Assembly: GCA_965218075.1 (NCBI GenBank)
Contig: CBDCJZ010000003.1
Coordinates: 62,001-126,000, forward strand
DNA from: JANQHO01 sp965218075
Lineage (GTDB): Bacteria > Bacteroidota > Bacteroidia > Flavobacteriales > Schleiferiaceae
Direction of reading: 5' to 3'
Length of the DNA stretch: 64,000 nt
Shown here in pieces: positions 1 through 9,049 of the stretch. The notes below the pieces were generated by a model that saw nothing but the letters and a program-made list of their open reading frames with translations, ran no database searches and was not told the DNA's origin. The position numbers and the translations under genes were made by a program. Numbering within the stretch: position 1 is the first letter of the stretch; each line of letters begins with the position of its first letter.

Positions 1-763
1 ATAAAAAACGTTTAACCCTAATTTTGACTGTTTCTTTGATTTTGGTAGTAAGGCGTTTGCTCAAGGGCTCATCCGAACGAGGAAGAAAACGGGAATCGCT
101 ATAACGGAAACCTTCACCGATTTCACTATAGTAATAAGTATAAAATGATTTACGGGTTTCTCCATCCGGCACATTGATTCTAGAATAACCATGGGGAGAG
201 TTTTCATCACTATAAAAGATTATAGCCCGATTGTGATTGGGTGTTACTCGCCGATGAAGGATTTTCATTTTCTTGTCCCATAATTCCAAGTGGCCTCCAT
301 ACTCTTTTTTCCACTTTTTATTAAGGTAAATCAAAAGATTAACCCTGCGCCATAAGCCAGCTTTAGGATTCATATTTGCATCTATATGTATATCCACGTA
401 ACTGCCATTTGTTCCTTGATGTATTCCCGAGCCCAATGAGTCTGTAGTAGTACGCAAACCTTTTATTCCAGTAATATGAGCCATCCACTGATAAAACGCC
501 TTGCTTCTTACTTCTTCCTTTACCTTTGAAAAGGAAGTATGCCATCCTTCAAAGTGATAGTCTTCTGCTTTATTTTCATTGATACTTTTTCTACGGACAT
601 TCAATGAGTTCATGCTTGGAAAATTAGCATACATCTCATCTGCTATATCCTGATTTAGGAAATCATCCAGTATAATGTGCCGATAGGGAATGTTGGTATC
701 AAAATCCTTCCGTAGTTTTTCACGTGCTTCTGATGAGGTATATATAGGGTTAATTAAATCCAT
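1..763 (-). CDS. 2OG-Fe(II) oxygenase, 3' end beyond window
   Basis: The reading frame starts at an ATG on the minus strand and stays open to the left edge, giving 254 visible codons, so the C-terminus is missing. It resembles the prolyl-4-hydroxylase-like 2-oxoglutarate/Fe(II) dioxygenases: the iron-binding pair HID lies at residues 126-128, the distal histidine at about 191 (SPHGYSRI) and a candidate 2-oxoglutarate-binding arginine at about 204 (GETRKSF). Two segments, YLNKKW and GGHLELWD (residues 146-163), fit the double-stranded beta-helix core. Substrate unknown; relatives hydroxylate proteins or small molecules. No close partner; the SDR upstream is on the same strand, 57 bases away. 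Start chosen as the first ATG; no strong ribosome binding site is visible. Family call fairly secure, role inferred only. Confidence 0.75.
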   Translation of the reverse strand, partial: MDLINPIYTSSEAREKLRKDFDTNIPYRHIILDDFLNQDIADEMYANFPSMNSLNVRRKSINENKAEDYHFEGWHTSFSKVKEEVRSKAFYQWMAHITGIKGLRTTTDSLGSGIHQGTNGSYVDIHIDANMNPKAGLWRRVNLLIYLNKKWKKEYGGHLELWDKKMKILHRRVTPNHNRAIIFYSDENSPHGYSRINVPDGETRKSFYTYYYSEIGEGFRYSDSRFLPRSDEPLSKRLTTKIKETVKIRVKRFL

Positions 764-820
764 TATTGAGTAATTTATTTCAAAGATACCAAATCCTCGA
801 AGACTTTGATTACCGAAAAT

Positions 821-1603
821 TTACCTCCTAATGAGTCTATAAAAAAGTCTCGATGCTACAATATGTAAGGGGATAGCCAATAATTCCTTTTTACCGATAT
901 ACTTGTGAAAGCCTTTACTTATCATAAACTTTAGCATTTTATGGGCAAATACTTTAGTAGGAATTCCGTTTTTTTGTGCCTTGCTTTTCTTATTTAATTT
1001 AGAGCCATCGGGTGTTAGAGAGTTGAGAGTAACATTAGTGTCGATAAAGCCTGGACTTACTACTTGTATTTTCACTGGACTATTATAGAGTTCTTCTTTA
1101 AGGCTTTCGTAATACAAGGTAACAGCAGCCTTAGAGGCAGAGTAGGTAGCCAGTTTAGATTGGCCAAACTTTGCAGCTATACTACTTACTACAGCAATCT
1201 GGCCACTTCCCCTTTCCAGCATTTTAGGTAGGATAGCTTTGCTTAAAGCCACGTTGCCAAAATAATTGACTTCAAATATTTTTCGTTCCACTTCACTTTT
1301 GGTTTCCAATGAAAGTCCCCATTGCCCAATTCCTCCGTTATTAATGAGTATGTCAACCGAACCAAATGATTTCCAAGCTTTGTTTACCCAATTTCCAGCT
1401 TTGGAATGCTCTGCTAAGTCCAATGGTAAAACCCTTGCATTTTCTGAATTTTGACATTGGTTTTTTACTCTTTGCAATTCCTCCTTGCTGCGGGAAGAAA
1501 GAATAAGTTTGGTGTTCCAGTATGAAAGAGTTTTAGCTAAGGTCTCACCAATGCCGGAGGAGGCCCCTGTAATCCAAATAGTTTTATTGTAATAGTATTT
1601 CAT
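821..1603 (-). CDS. Short-chain dehydrogenase/reductase (SDR)
   Basis: A 260-residue classical SDR. The dinucleotide-binding motif TGASSGIG is at residues 12-19, NNGG at 88-91, the catalytic serine near 140, and the YSASK active-site motif at 154-158. Length is normal for the family. The C-terminal part (IGKKELLAIPLHIVASRLFYRL) resembles the DHRS7-like/short-chain reductases that act on lipid or steroid-like substrates, which is only a resemblance. It may be cotranscribed with the downstream oxygenase gene on the same strand. The gap to rpmH on the other strand holds the rpmH promoter. The enzyme class is certain from the motifs; the substrate is not. Confidence 0.85.
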   Translation of the reverse strand: MKYYYNKTIWITGASSGIGETLAKTLSYWNTKLILSSRSKEELQRVKNQCQNSENARVLPLDLAEHSKAGNWVNKAWKSFGSVDILINNGGIGQWGLSLETKSEVERKIFEVNYFGNVALSKAILPKMLERGSGQIAVVSSIAAKFGQSKLATYSASKAAVTLYYESLKEELYNSPVKIQVVSPGFIDTNVTLNSLTPDGSKLNKKSKAQKNGIPTKVFAHKMLKFMISKGFHKYIGKKELLAIPLHIVASRLFYRLIRR

Positions 1604-1627
1604 AATATCATCTTTTAATTTAATGTA

Positions 1628-1657
1628 TTGTCATCTTATAAAAAGCCTTTAGATTTG
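1628..1657 (+). promoter_or_regulatory. Bacteroidota-type promoter of rpmH
   Basis: TTG at 1628-1630 and TAGATTTG at 1650-1657 are separated by 19 bases, matching the known Bacteroidota consensus TTG-N19-TAnnTTTG. It lies 47 bases before the rpmH start codon. Confidence 0.6.
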
Positions 1658-1704
1658 TGGACCTACTTTCATGAGGTAGTGAGGCACAGTAAAGATATAT
1701 TGAA

Positions 1705-1863
1705 ATGAAACGTACTTATCAACCCTCAAATAGAAAGAGAAAAAATAAGCACGGATTTCGCGAGAGAATGTCGTCTGTAGGAGGCCGTAGAGTATTAGCT
1801 GCTCGTAGGGCAAAGGGTCGTAAGAGAGTTTCAGTATCTGACAAGGGAAACTATAAAGGATAA
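1705..1863 (+). CDS. rpmH: 50S ribosomal protein L34
   Basis: A 52-residue basic protein starting MKRTYQPSNRKRKNKHGF and containing the conserved RMSSVGGRRVLAARRAKGRK core, which is diagnostic of L34, the small rRNA-binding protein of the large ribosomal subunit. The C-terminus has a short extension (SVSDKGNYKG) as in other Bacteroidota. It is too short to be found by length-based gene calling. It has its own promoter upstream and a possible terminator downstream, so it appears to be monocistronic; the usual rnpA neighbour is not present. Confidence 0.95.
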   Translation: MKRTYQPSNRKRKNKHGFRERMSSVGGRRVLAARRAKGRKRVSVSDKGNYKG

Positions 1864-1906
1864 GATGCAGTTTTGTTTATAGCTAAGTGAAAGTATATTG
1901 GCGAGA

Positions 1907-1938
1907 ACAGTGTCTTTTCTATTTCGCTGTGTTTTTTT
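1907..1938 (+). terminator. Possible intrinsic terminator after rpmH
   Basis: ACAGTG and CGCTGT can pair as a 6-bp stem (one G-T pair) around a 12-base loop, followed by GTTTTTTTG. The stem is short, so this is a weak call. Confidence 0.35.
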
Positions 1939-1976
1939 GATTCATCCCCTAAATTTGACTTCCGTAAAGCCCAGTT

Positions 1977-4820
1977 ATGCCTAGAGATAATTCCATTCAG
2001 TCGGCATTAATCATTGGAAGCGGCCCTATTATTATAGGTCAGGCCTGTGAGTTTGATTATTCTGGTTCTCAAGCTGCTCGTTCACTACGGGAGGAAGGAG
2101 TAGAGGTAACGCTCATCAATTCTAACCCGGCTACTATTATGACTGACAAGGTGGTAGCAGATAATGTTTACCTGCTTCCCCTGGAAGTTGGATCTATTGA
2201 AAAAATATTACGAGAAAGACAAATTGATGCTGTGCTTCCTACTATGGGAGGTCAAACGGCTCTCAACTTGTGTATTGAAACTGATCGTATGGGAATATGG
2301 AGAAAATATAATGTGCGAATTATCGGAGTAGATATTAATGCTATAAATATTACTGAAAATAGAAACGAGTTTGGAAAATTAATGCAAGAGATAAACGTAC
2401 CGATAGCTCCTTCTAAAACAGCGACTTCTTATCTAAAAGGAAAAGAAATTGCCCAAGAATTTGGATTTCCTCTTTGCATTCGTCCTTCCTTTACTTTAGG
2501 TGGAGCTGGGGCAACTTTTGTCAGCAAAAAAGAAAAGTTTGAAAAATCACTTTCCCGTGGATTGGAAGTTTCGCCCATCCATGAGGTGACAATTGATAAA
2601 GCTTTATTGGGATGGAAAGAATTTGAGTTGGAACTCTTGAGAGACAACAATGATAATGTTATCATTATTTGCTCTATTGAGAATATAGATCCGATGGGAA
2701 TTCATACCGGTGATTCTATTACAGTTGTACCGGCAATGACATTTTCTGATACCACTTATCAGAAAATAAGAGATATGGCCATTTATATGATACGTTCTAT
2801 CGGCACTTTTTCTGGAGGCTGTAATGTTCAGTTTGCAGTTGGCCCAGATGAAGATATTGTGGCGATTGAGATTAATCCCAGAGTTTCACGCTCTTCGGCG
2901 TTAGCATCTAAAGCTACGGGTTACCCTATTGCCAAAATAGCTGCCAAGCTTGCTATAGGCTATAATCTCGACGAGCTCAATAATCAAATCACCAAAACTA
3001 CTAGTGCTTATTTTGAGCCAACCCTGGATTATGTAGTCGTAAAAATCCCACGCTGGAACTTCGACAAATTTGAAGGAGCAGATCGAAGATTGGGCTTACA
3101 GATGAAATCAGTGGGTGAAGTAATGGGCATTGGTCGCTCTTTTCAAGAGGCCCTTCATAAAGCTGTCCAGTCGCTTGAAGTTAAGAGAAACGGCTTGGGA
3201 GCTGACGGTAAAGGCTATACCGATCAGGATGTGGTGTTGGAAATGCTTGAAAAAGCCAGTTGGAATCGGATATTTGTAATTTACGACGCCATTCAGTTGG
3301 GTATTCCATTGTGCAGGATATATGATATTACCCGTATTGATATGTGGTTTCTCAAACAGATTGAAGAGTTGGTTCGCATACAAGAAAAAATTGAACAATA
3401 TACCCTGAGAACTTTACCCAAAGAATTGCTGCATGAAGCCAAAATGAAAGGATTTACCGATCGCCAGATTGCCCATATGATCGGTAGGCTGGAAAGCGAG
3501 CTCTATAAGAAACGTACAGATATGGATATTAGGCGAGTATGGAAATTGGTAGATACCTGTGCTGCTGAGTTTCGGGCAGAAACACCTTACTATTATTCTA
3601 CTTTTGAAATGGAAATAGAAGATGAAAATGGAAGTCGATATTCAGAAAATGAAAGTATTAGAACAGATAAAGCTAAAATCATCGTATTGGGCTCTGGTCC
3701 TAACCGAATAGGGCAGGGGATAGAGTTTGACTATTGCTGTGTGCATGGAGTATTGGCTGTTAAAGAGTGTGGTTATGAAGCCATCATGATCAACTGTAAC
3801 CCTGAGACCGTTTCTACTGATTTTGATACGGCTGATAAACTTTACTTTGAACCTGTTTTATGGGAGCACATTTATGATATAATCCTTCATGAAAAGCCTG
3901 AGAGAGTTATTGTTCAGCTAGGAGGTCAAACAGCTTTGAAACTGGCGGAAAAGCTAGATCGTTATAATATTCCAATTGTAGGCACCAATTATAGATCCCT
4001 TGATATAGCAGAAGATCGAGGCAGTTTCTCAGCACTCCTGTGCGATAACAGCATTCCCCATCCCGAATTCGGAGTTATTACCAATGCCGAAGAAGCCAGG
4101 AAAGTGGCAGAGAAACTGGGATTTCCCATACTTGTAAGACCCTCTTACGTATTGGGAGGTCAGGGTATGAAAATCGTTATTAACCAAGACGAGCTAGAGT
4201 ATCACGTGATAGACTTATTTAAAAATATTCCTGGTAACCGTGTGCTTTTAGACCATTATATCGAGGCCGCTATAGAAGCAGAGGCCGATGCTATCTGTGA
4301 CGGAGAAGATGTTTATATCATGGGGATAATAGAACATATAGAACCCTGTGGAATTCATTCAGGGGATAGTAACGCTATGTTGCCTGTTTTTAATCTTGGA
4401 GATTTGATCGTACAACAAATAAAAGACCATACTCGTACTATAGCTGTAGCTTTAAACACAATAGGACTGATCAATATTCAATTTGCCATTAAAGATGGTA
4501 CAGCTTATGTAATTGAAGCTAATCCCCGAGCTTCGCGTACAATTCCCTTTATTGCTAAAGCCTATGATGAGCCATATGTGAACTATGCCACTAAAGTGAT
4601 GTTAAAGAAAAATAAACTGAAAGATTTTCGGTTTAGTCCTAAGAAAAAAGGGTGGGCTATTAAACAACCATTTTTCTCCTTTGACAAGTTTCCGGATGTG
4701 GATAAAAATCTTGGGCCTGAAATGAAATCTACGGGGGAAACCATATATTTTATAGAAGATTTGAGAGACCCGGTATTTGAGAAAATTTATTCGGAACGCA
4801 ATTTATATTTAAGTAAATAA
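1977..4820 (+). CDS. carB: Carbamoyl-phosphate synthase large subunit (short form)
   Basis: Makes carbamoyl phosphate for pyrimidine and arginine synthesis together with the glutaminase subunit CarA, which is not in the window. The two homologous ATP-grasp halves are plain: the first begins GSGPIIIGQACEFDYSG near residue 14, the second GSGPNRIGQGIEFDYCC near residue 570. At 947 residues it ends shortly after the second ATP-grasp half (FIEDLRDPVFEKIY), so the methylglyoxal-synthase-like allosteric domain of the roughly 1070-residue enterobacterial enzyme is absent. This short form is common in Bacteroidota and implies no UMP/ornithine control through that domain. A TAAATTTG box at 1950-1957 is a candidate -7 element. 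The stop codon overlaps the next start by one base. Confidence 0.95.
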   Translation: MPRDNSIQSALIIGSGPIIIGQACEFDYSGSQAARSLREEGVEVTLINSNPATIMTDKVVADNVYLLPLEVGSIEKILRERQIDAVLPTMGGQTALNLCIETDRMGIWRKYNVRIIGVDINAINITENRNEFGKLMQEINVPIAPSKTATSYLKGKEIAQEFGFPLCIRPSFTLGGAGATFVSKKEKFEKSLSRGLEVSPIHEVTIDKALLGWKEFELELLRDNNDNVIIICSIENIDPMGIHTGDSITVVPAMTFSDTTYQKIRDMAIYMIRSIGTFSGGCNVQFAVGPDEDIVAIEINPRVSRSSALASKATGYPIAKIAAKLAIGYNLDELNNQITKTTSAYFEPTLDYVVVKIPRWNFDKFEGADRRLGLQMKSVGEVMGIGRSFQEALHKAVQSLEVKRNGLGADGKGYTDQDVVLEMLEKASWNRIFVIYDAIQLGIPLCRIYDITRIDMWFLKQIEELVRIQEKIEQYTLRTLPKELLHEAKMKGFTDRQIAHMIGRLESELYKKRTDMDIRRVWKLVDTCAAEFRAETPYYYSTFEMEIEDENGSRYSENESIRTDKAKIIVLGSGPNRIGQGIEFDYCCVHGVLAVKECGYEAIMINCNPETVSTDFDTADKLYFEPVLWEHIYDIILHEKPERVIVQLGGQTALKLAEKLDRYNIPIVGTNYRSLDIAEDRGSFSALLCDNSIPHPEFGVITNAEEARKVAEKLGFPILVRPSYVLGGQGMKIVINQDELEYHVIDLFKNIPGNRVLLDHYIEAAIEAEADAICDGEDVYIMGIIEHIEPCGIHSGDSNAMLPVFNLGDLIVQQIKDHTRTIAVALNTIGLINIQFAIKDGTAYVIEANPRASRTIPFIAKAYDEPYVNYATKVMLKKNKLKDFRFSPKKKGWAIKQPFFSFDKFPDVDKNLGPEMKSTGETIYFIEDLRDPVFEKIYSERNLYLSK

Positions 4821-5059
4821 TGGGATTAGCCAGACTTATAATATTTGGACTTTTCTTTTATCTGCTGTATTTCATAGTGAAGTATATCTTTATTCGTTTT
4901 TTCGGAGAAGGTTATGCTGAGGGCAGTAATGCTAAACCCCATAATCCTTTCGATAAAAAGGAACAAAATAATGTAATCATCACCTATAATCCTGAAAAAG
5001 GGAGAAAAAACGATAAGTCAGTAGGAAAATATGTTGATTATAAAGAGATCAAAGATTAG
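4820..5059 (+). CDS. DUF4834-type small membrane protein
   Basis: A 79-residue protein with one N-terminal transmembrane helix (residues 2-27, LARLIIFGLFFYLLYFIVKY), followed by a short charged cytoplasmic tail ending in KYVDYKEIKD. The layout and the tail match the DUF4834 family of Bacteroidota, whose function is unknown. The start ATG overlaps the carB stop (TAATG), which indicates translational coupling. This supports the gene being real despite its size. Confidence 0.75.
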   Translation: MGLARLIIFGLFFYLLYFIVKYIFIRFFGEGYAEGSNAKPHNPFDKKEQNNVIITYNPEKGRKNDKSVGKYVDYKEIKD

Positions 5060-5188
5060 AATCTAATGATTTTGTATTACCGCATGAATCAAGGCACATG
5101 AGACGGCTTTCACAGTTCCTGGTATTCTTAGAATCAGCGTTTATATCTGGATTTATACTTTGCTTGATGGTAAAAATTAGTTAGTTCG

Positions 5189-6256
5189 GTGAAGTTGATA
5201 ACAGTAGTTGGTGCCCGCCCACAATTTGTGAAAGCAGCTGTACTTAGTAGAGTCTTAAAGAGGTATCCGCCAGCAGAAGAGGTTGTTATTCATACAGGAC
5301 AGCATTTTGATGATAATATGAGTGCCATGTTCTTCAGGGATACGGAAATTCCAGAACCGGATTATAATTTGGGGGTCAATAACTTAAGCCATGCTGCTAT
5401 GACGGGAAAAATGTTGTTGGAAATCGAGAAAATTCTCTTATCCGAGACTCCTGAAATTGTGGTGCTTTATGGCGATACTAATTCAACTCTTGCCGGTGCC
5501 CTAGCAGCTGCTAAGCTACATATTCCTTTAGCTCACGTTGAGGCCGGTCTACGAAGTTTCAATTTATTAATGCCTGAAGAAATTAATCGAGTGTTAACAG
5601 ATAAGCTCAGTCAGCTACTTTTTGTACCAAGTAAAACTGCGGTTAAAAACCTTCGATGTGAAGGAATTACTACCCCTAATGTTCAGATATTTAAGGTGGG
5701 TGATATTATGCATGATGCTTTTCTTTATTACAAAAAGAAAGCTGTAAAACCTACGGGCTTAAGCTTACCCAGCAAGTTTATTCTTCTTACGCTTCACCGC
5801 CGAGAAAATCTCGAAAAACCAAAAGCACTTGAGGAATTTTTTTATTTCATGGATTCCATTCACAAGGGCATACATGTGGTTTTCCCTTGTCATCCAGCAA
5901 CCAGAGAAAAACTGGAATCTCATGAAATAAAAACTGACATTCAACTCATAGATTCGGTAGGATATTTTGAGATGTTGTATTTACTGCAACACTGCAGCGT
6001 AGTAATGACCGACTCAGGTGGTTTGCAAAAAGAGGCTTTCTATATGGAAAAATATTGTATCACTTTACGTGATGAAACAGAATGGGTTGAATTAGTTGAC
6101 CTGAAAGCTAATCAGCTTTGCGGGCTTAATCCCGAAAAGATTTTAAAAGCTTTAAATAGTTTTCTATCAAAATCTTTTGATATTTATGTTAAACCTTACG
6201 GAATGGGGAATACAGGAGAATTAGTTACCGAAGCTATAGTTAATTATTTGTCATAG
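5189..6256 (+). CDS. wecB: UDP-N-acetylglucosamine 2-epimerase (non-hydrolysing)
   Basis: Interconverts UDP-GlcNAc and UDP-ManNAc in the cytoplasm for surface polysaccharide synthesis. The 355-residue length is usual. The protein begins KLITVVGARPQFVKAA and carries the family motifs HVEAGLRSFN (about residue 113), PEEINRVLTD, LHRRENL and the DSGGLQKEA nucleotide-binding motif near residue 273. The start codon is GTG, chosen because it is the codon directly in front of the conserved N-terminus. The following sulfotransferase and deacetylase genes suggest a small surface-glycan modification locus, but spacing of 189 bases argues against tight coupling. Confidence 0.93.
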   Translation: MKLITVVGARPQFVKAAVLSRVLKRYPPAEEVVIHTGQHFDDNMSAMFFRDTEIPEPDYNLGVNNLSHAAMTGKMLLEIEKILLSETPEIVVLYGDTNSTLAGALAAAKLHIPLAHVEAGLRSFNLLMPEEINRVLTDKLSQLLFVPSKTAVKNLRCEGITTPNVQIFKVGDIMHDAFLYYKKKAVKPTGLSLPSKFILLTLHRRENLEKPKALEEFFYFMDSIHKGIHVVFPCHPATREKLESHEIKTDIQLIDSVGYFEMLYLLQHCSVVMTDSGGLQKEAFYMEKYCITLRDETEWVELVDLKANQLCGLNPEKILKALNSFLSKSFDIYVKPYGMGNTGELVTEAIVNYLS

Positions 6257-6445
6257 AGTCTTGAAATAAATTGGGGAATTCTTTCTGCGGTCTATTCTTT
6301 GTTAGGGATTATGGTGACTTCCCTGACCTAAAAACAGAACGGGATAATGATGGGGAATTTAAATTTTTATTGTATTGAATATCAATATTATATGAGAAAA
6401 AGTTGGAAACAAAAGCTCACTAAAAAGAATCTATAGAGTCTACTT

Positions 6446-7393
6446 ATGATAGAGATTTTCAGAAAAATGATGAGTATTCAACGTGAATTGCCATCAGAAA
6501 AATTCAAGAACCCAATCTTTTTAACTGGATGTATGAGGAGCGGAACGAGTTTTCTAGCTAATTTACTTACAGAACATCCTCAATTGTTACTTCTAGAGGG
6601 TGAGCTCTTAAAAGTATGGTCAGAAATAGGAGGGATTGACTGTATCAATAATCGTAAATATGCCGATCGCAATGACTTAGCAACAGATTCTATTGTAAAT
6701 ATGACTGCTTATTTCCAGAAGTGTTATCATCACTATAGTTCCGCCAAATATTATCTCTGGAGGTTAGTCGATTTGTATAAAAAAGGAAGTGGAGGCCTTA
6801 AAAAAGATTGGGGTAAGCTATTTTTGTTTAATAAAAACGTACATCTGATAAACAAGTTGGATTATGTTCTTAGTATGTTCCCTGAATCCAAAATTATTTT
6901 GATTATAAGACCAATAGAATCTCAAGTAAATAGCTTAAAACTTCACTTTGAGGGTAATGCTAGAAAGAATAAATTTTTCCACAAACCCAATGACGAGAAA
7001 GATAGCTGGATTACTTCTTCATCACTTGAAAAGAATATAGTATGGGATTTTAAGAGTTTAGCAGAAAAATGGATACAACTCAACAAAACAGCACTAAGAG
7101 ATTTAGAAAATTGTGATGAAAATCGCTGCTATATACTCGACTATGTTAAAATGGTCAATAATGGAGGAGCGATACTCAAGGATATTTACGGTTTTCTCGG
7201 ACTAGATAATTTTAATAAGTTCGATATTAAAAATAGCTTATCAGATAGGAGAATTTTTAATACGAACACTTTTGGTAATCCGATGACTGACTGGAAAACT
7301 AGGTTAACCGAAAAGGAATTACAAATCATTGATGAAGTCAAGAACAAAATGAGAGATGATTATCAATATATTCAACAAAAATTAAATAACTAA
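6446..7393 (+). CDS. Sulfotransferase family protein
   Basis: A 315-residue PAPS-dependent sulfotransferase-like protein. The 5'-phosphosulfate-binding loop TGCMRSGTSF is at residues 27-36, and a 3'-phosphate-binding strand-loop (IILIIRPIESQVNSLKLH) lies near residues 151-168. Family members transfer sulfate from PAPS to a glycan, lipid or protein hydroxyl; the acceptor here is unknown. Its AT-richness and isolation look like a surface-glycan accessory gene. The 3' end overlaps by four bases the convergent deacetylase-like gene. Some proteins with this fold are inactive or bind other nucleotides, so the activity is an inference. Confidence 0.8.
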   Translation: MIEIFRKMMSIQRELPSEKFKNPIFLTGCMRSGTSFLANLLTEHPQLLLLEGELLKVWSEIGGIDCINNRKYADRNDLATDSIVNMTAYFQKCYHHYSSAKYYLWRLVDLYKKGSGGLKKDWGKLFLFNKNVHLINKLDYVLSMFPESKIILIIRPIESQVNSLKLHFEGNARKNKFFHKPNDEKDSWITSSSLEKNIVWDFKSLAEKWIQLNKTALRDLENCDENRCYILDYVKMVNNGGAILKDIYGFLGLDNFNKFDIKNSLSDRRIFNTNTFGNPMTDWKTRLTEKELQIIDEVKNKMRDDYQYIQQKLNN

Positions 7394-8520
7394 GCGGCTA
7401 AGTATTTTCCCGGGACTACATCCTGAAATATCCATTGGTTATTTTTTCTAAAGGCTTTAATTTCTTGTCCAGTTACTGTATTTTGAAGTTCGTTTACTTC
7501 CTTAGAGGCAAGTGATATCTTGCACTCTTTATACCTACCTAAATAGCTTATTTTCAGTTTATTTTCATTCCAACTCAGCTTAGTTTTATCTCGGTTCTCT
7601 ATGTAGCGGGCTATTTCATCACATTTTCCATACCAAATATCGGCACCTCGCAATATCGAATATATCCTTTTTAAAGAGTTCATACTGTCATACACATTAG
7701 GTCGCTGTCTGATGCCGTCCGTTCTCAAAGTAGAAAAATGCTTTTGTATGGATATGATAAATTGGTTTTCATAGAGGTATTGTAGATACTCATGTAATTT
7801 GTAATTCCGGTAGTAGCCATAAACAATACGACATTTAATAAACCTTTTGGTTTTTGGGTAGAGCTGATGTTTAAAGGATTCTCCAGAAAAGTTAGTAGGA
7901 AAGTTGAATACTTTTTGTTTATCTCCAAAGTAAGATTCACGATTATCAGAATGGCGTTTATTCATCATTTTATGGCTGCAGGCCCACCATTTGAAGCCTA
8001 ATTCTTCAATGATTTTTTTAGAATTTTCATTAGATTTATATCCGGGAAACTTTCCCCCATTGAATTTAATATTTGCTATTTCTTCGAACTTGCTTATGGA
8101 TTTCCTTAAATAAGGTATGTCTTTTAAAGTCCGGTATTCAAACTCTTGTACAAAGCCCCCCTCCTTTTTTTTGCCGTGGCTGGTCCCATGAAAGGCATAA
8201 TCAAAATGGCTTTTCATGTACTTGAGAAACGCGAGATACTTTTCATCGAATCCTTTCGACAAGATTTGGTAACCTCCTGTTCCATGCTTATGATTATGAT
8301 GCTCGTCTATTAGGATGAAAAAAGTGCCTTTTACTTCCGGATAGGATTCCAACAGATTATTTCTGAAATAGTTAAATAAACCATCTTTATTGGCTTTTCC
8401 ATATCCGTGGTCATTTGCAGGAGTGATAATACCATCAGTAGTAATAGCTACTGGAGCCAGGTCATCCACCATTAGGGTTACGGAGGCCTTACAGTCATTA
8501 TAGTACTTACAAATGTGCAT
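7390..8520 (-). CDS. Polysaccharide deacetylase-like (NodB-fold) protein
   Basis: The N-terminal half of this 376-residue protein fits a NodB-type metal-dependent deacetylase: a VDD motif at residues 18-20, a TFFILIDEHH strand at about 66-75, and HGTSH at 111-115, supplying the Asp-His-His metal triad. The remaining 250 residues include a KFPGYKSNENSKKIIEELG segment, like the barrel motif that follows the triad in this family, and a C-terminal small beta-rich segment. No signal peptide is visible, so it may act in the cytoplasm on a glycan precursor. It is convergent with the sulfotransferase. Substrate not determinable from sequence. Confidence 0.7.
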   Translation of the reverse strand: MHICKYYNDCKASVTLMVDDLAPVAITTDGIITPANDHGYGKANKDGLFNYFRNNLLESYPEVKGTFFILIDEHHNHKHGTGGYQILSKGFDEKYLAFLKYMKSHFDYAFHGTSHGKKKEGGFVQEFEYRTLKDIPYLRKSISKFEEIANIKFNGGKFPGYKSNENSKKIIEELGFKWWACSHKMMNKRHSDNRESYFGDKQKVFNFPTNFSGESFKHQLYPKTKRFIKCRIVYGYYRNYKLHEYLQYLYENQFIISIQKHFSTLRTDGIRQRPNVYDSMNSLKRIYSILRGADIWYGKCDEIARYIENRDKTKLSWNENKLKISYLGRYKECKISLASKEVNELQNTVTGQEIKAFRKNNQWIFQDVVPGKYLAA

Positions 8521-8570
8521 AGATGCGATTTATTAGAGGGAACTCCATTAGCTGAAAATAAAAGTTTTAG

Positions 8571-8670
8571 GTTCATAAACTGGTTTAGAAAAATAATACC
8601 TTTGTAACTAATTGTGATTCAATGAAAAATAAATAACTAAAACTAACCACTTTTCAAAACGTAAATTTAG
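8571..8670 (+). repeat. Dispersed palindromic repeat, copy 1 with long flank
   Basis: Positions 8571-8620 form an imperfect palindrome (right arm TAACTAATTGTGATTC), followed by the conserved one-sided flank AATGAAAAATAAATAACTAA and further on CACTTTTCAAAACG. The palindrome matches copies at 17754, 27576 and 57952, and the distal flank matches 56721-56772. Gene-free sequence. Confidence 0.6.
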
Positions 8671-9049
8671 AGCAAATTTAACTTCTGTTTTCGAAGATCT
8701 AATAATTCTACAAATAAGCAATATCAGTGTAAAACGGAGAGGTCAGTTGTCTATCGACGGGATGAAGGTTTCTGGGGATAAGCTAAAACCAGATGTTAAG
8801 TTTAAAGAGAATGAATTCCCCCATAGAAGAATTTGGAAAACAGAATTTGCCATATTAAAGAATTTTGAATGCTAAGTCACTGAAAGTGCATTGGTCAATA
8901 ACTATTCAACACATCCTTAGTATACAAGTCTTGGATCTTTCTCATTCGGGTTCTTTTATACAAATGTCTTGATTTGAGACAGCACTCATAAGAGGTTATA
9001 CCTTTCTCGTTGCTTTTAACTCTTTCTTATTATCAAATTCACCTTTGGC
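8671..9049. other. Gene-free stretch
   Basis: No open frame of any length and no recognisable protein fragment on either strand. A stretch near 8730-8860 can be read for about 40 codons (KRRGQLSIDGMKVSGDKL...) and may be eroded coding sequence, but I cannot assign it to a family. Confidence 0.4.

Noticed and set aside
363..545. 60-codon minus-strand frame with aromatic-rich sequence
   Set aside because: It lies in another frame of the clear 2OG-Fe(II) oxygenase reading frame and has no independent support.
5060..5188. Riboswitch or leader before wecB
   Set aside because: No paired structure beyond short AT-rich stems; TATACTTTG there has the wrong spacing for the TAnnTTTG box.
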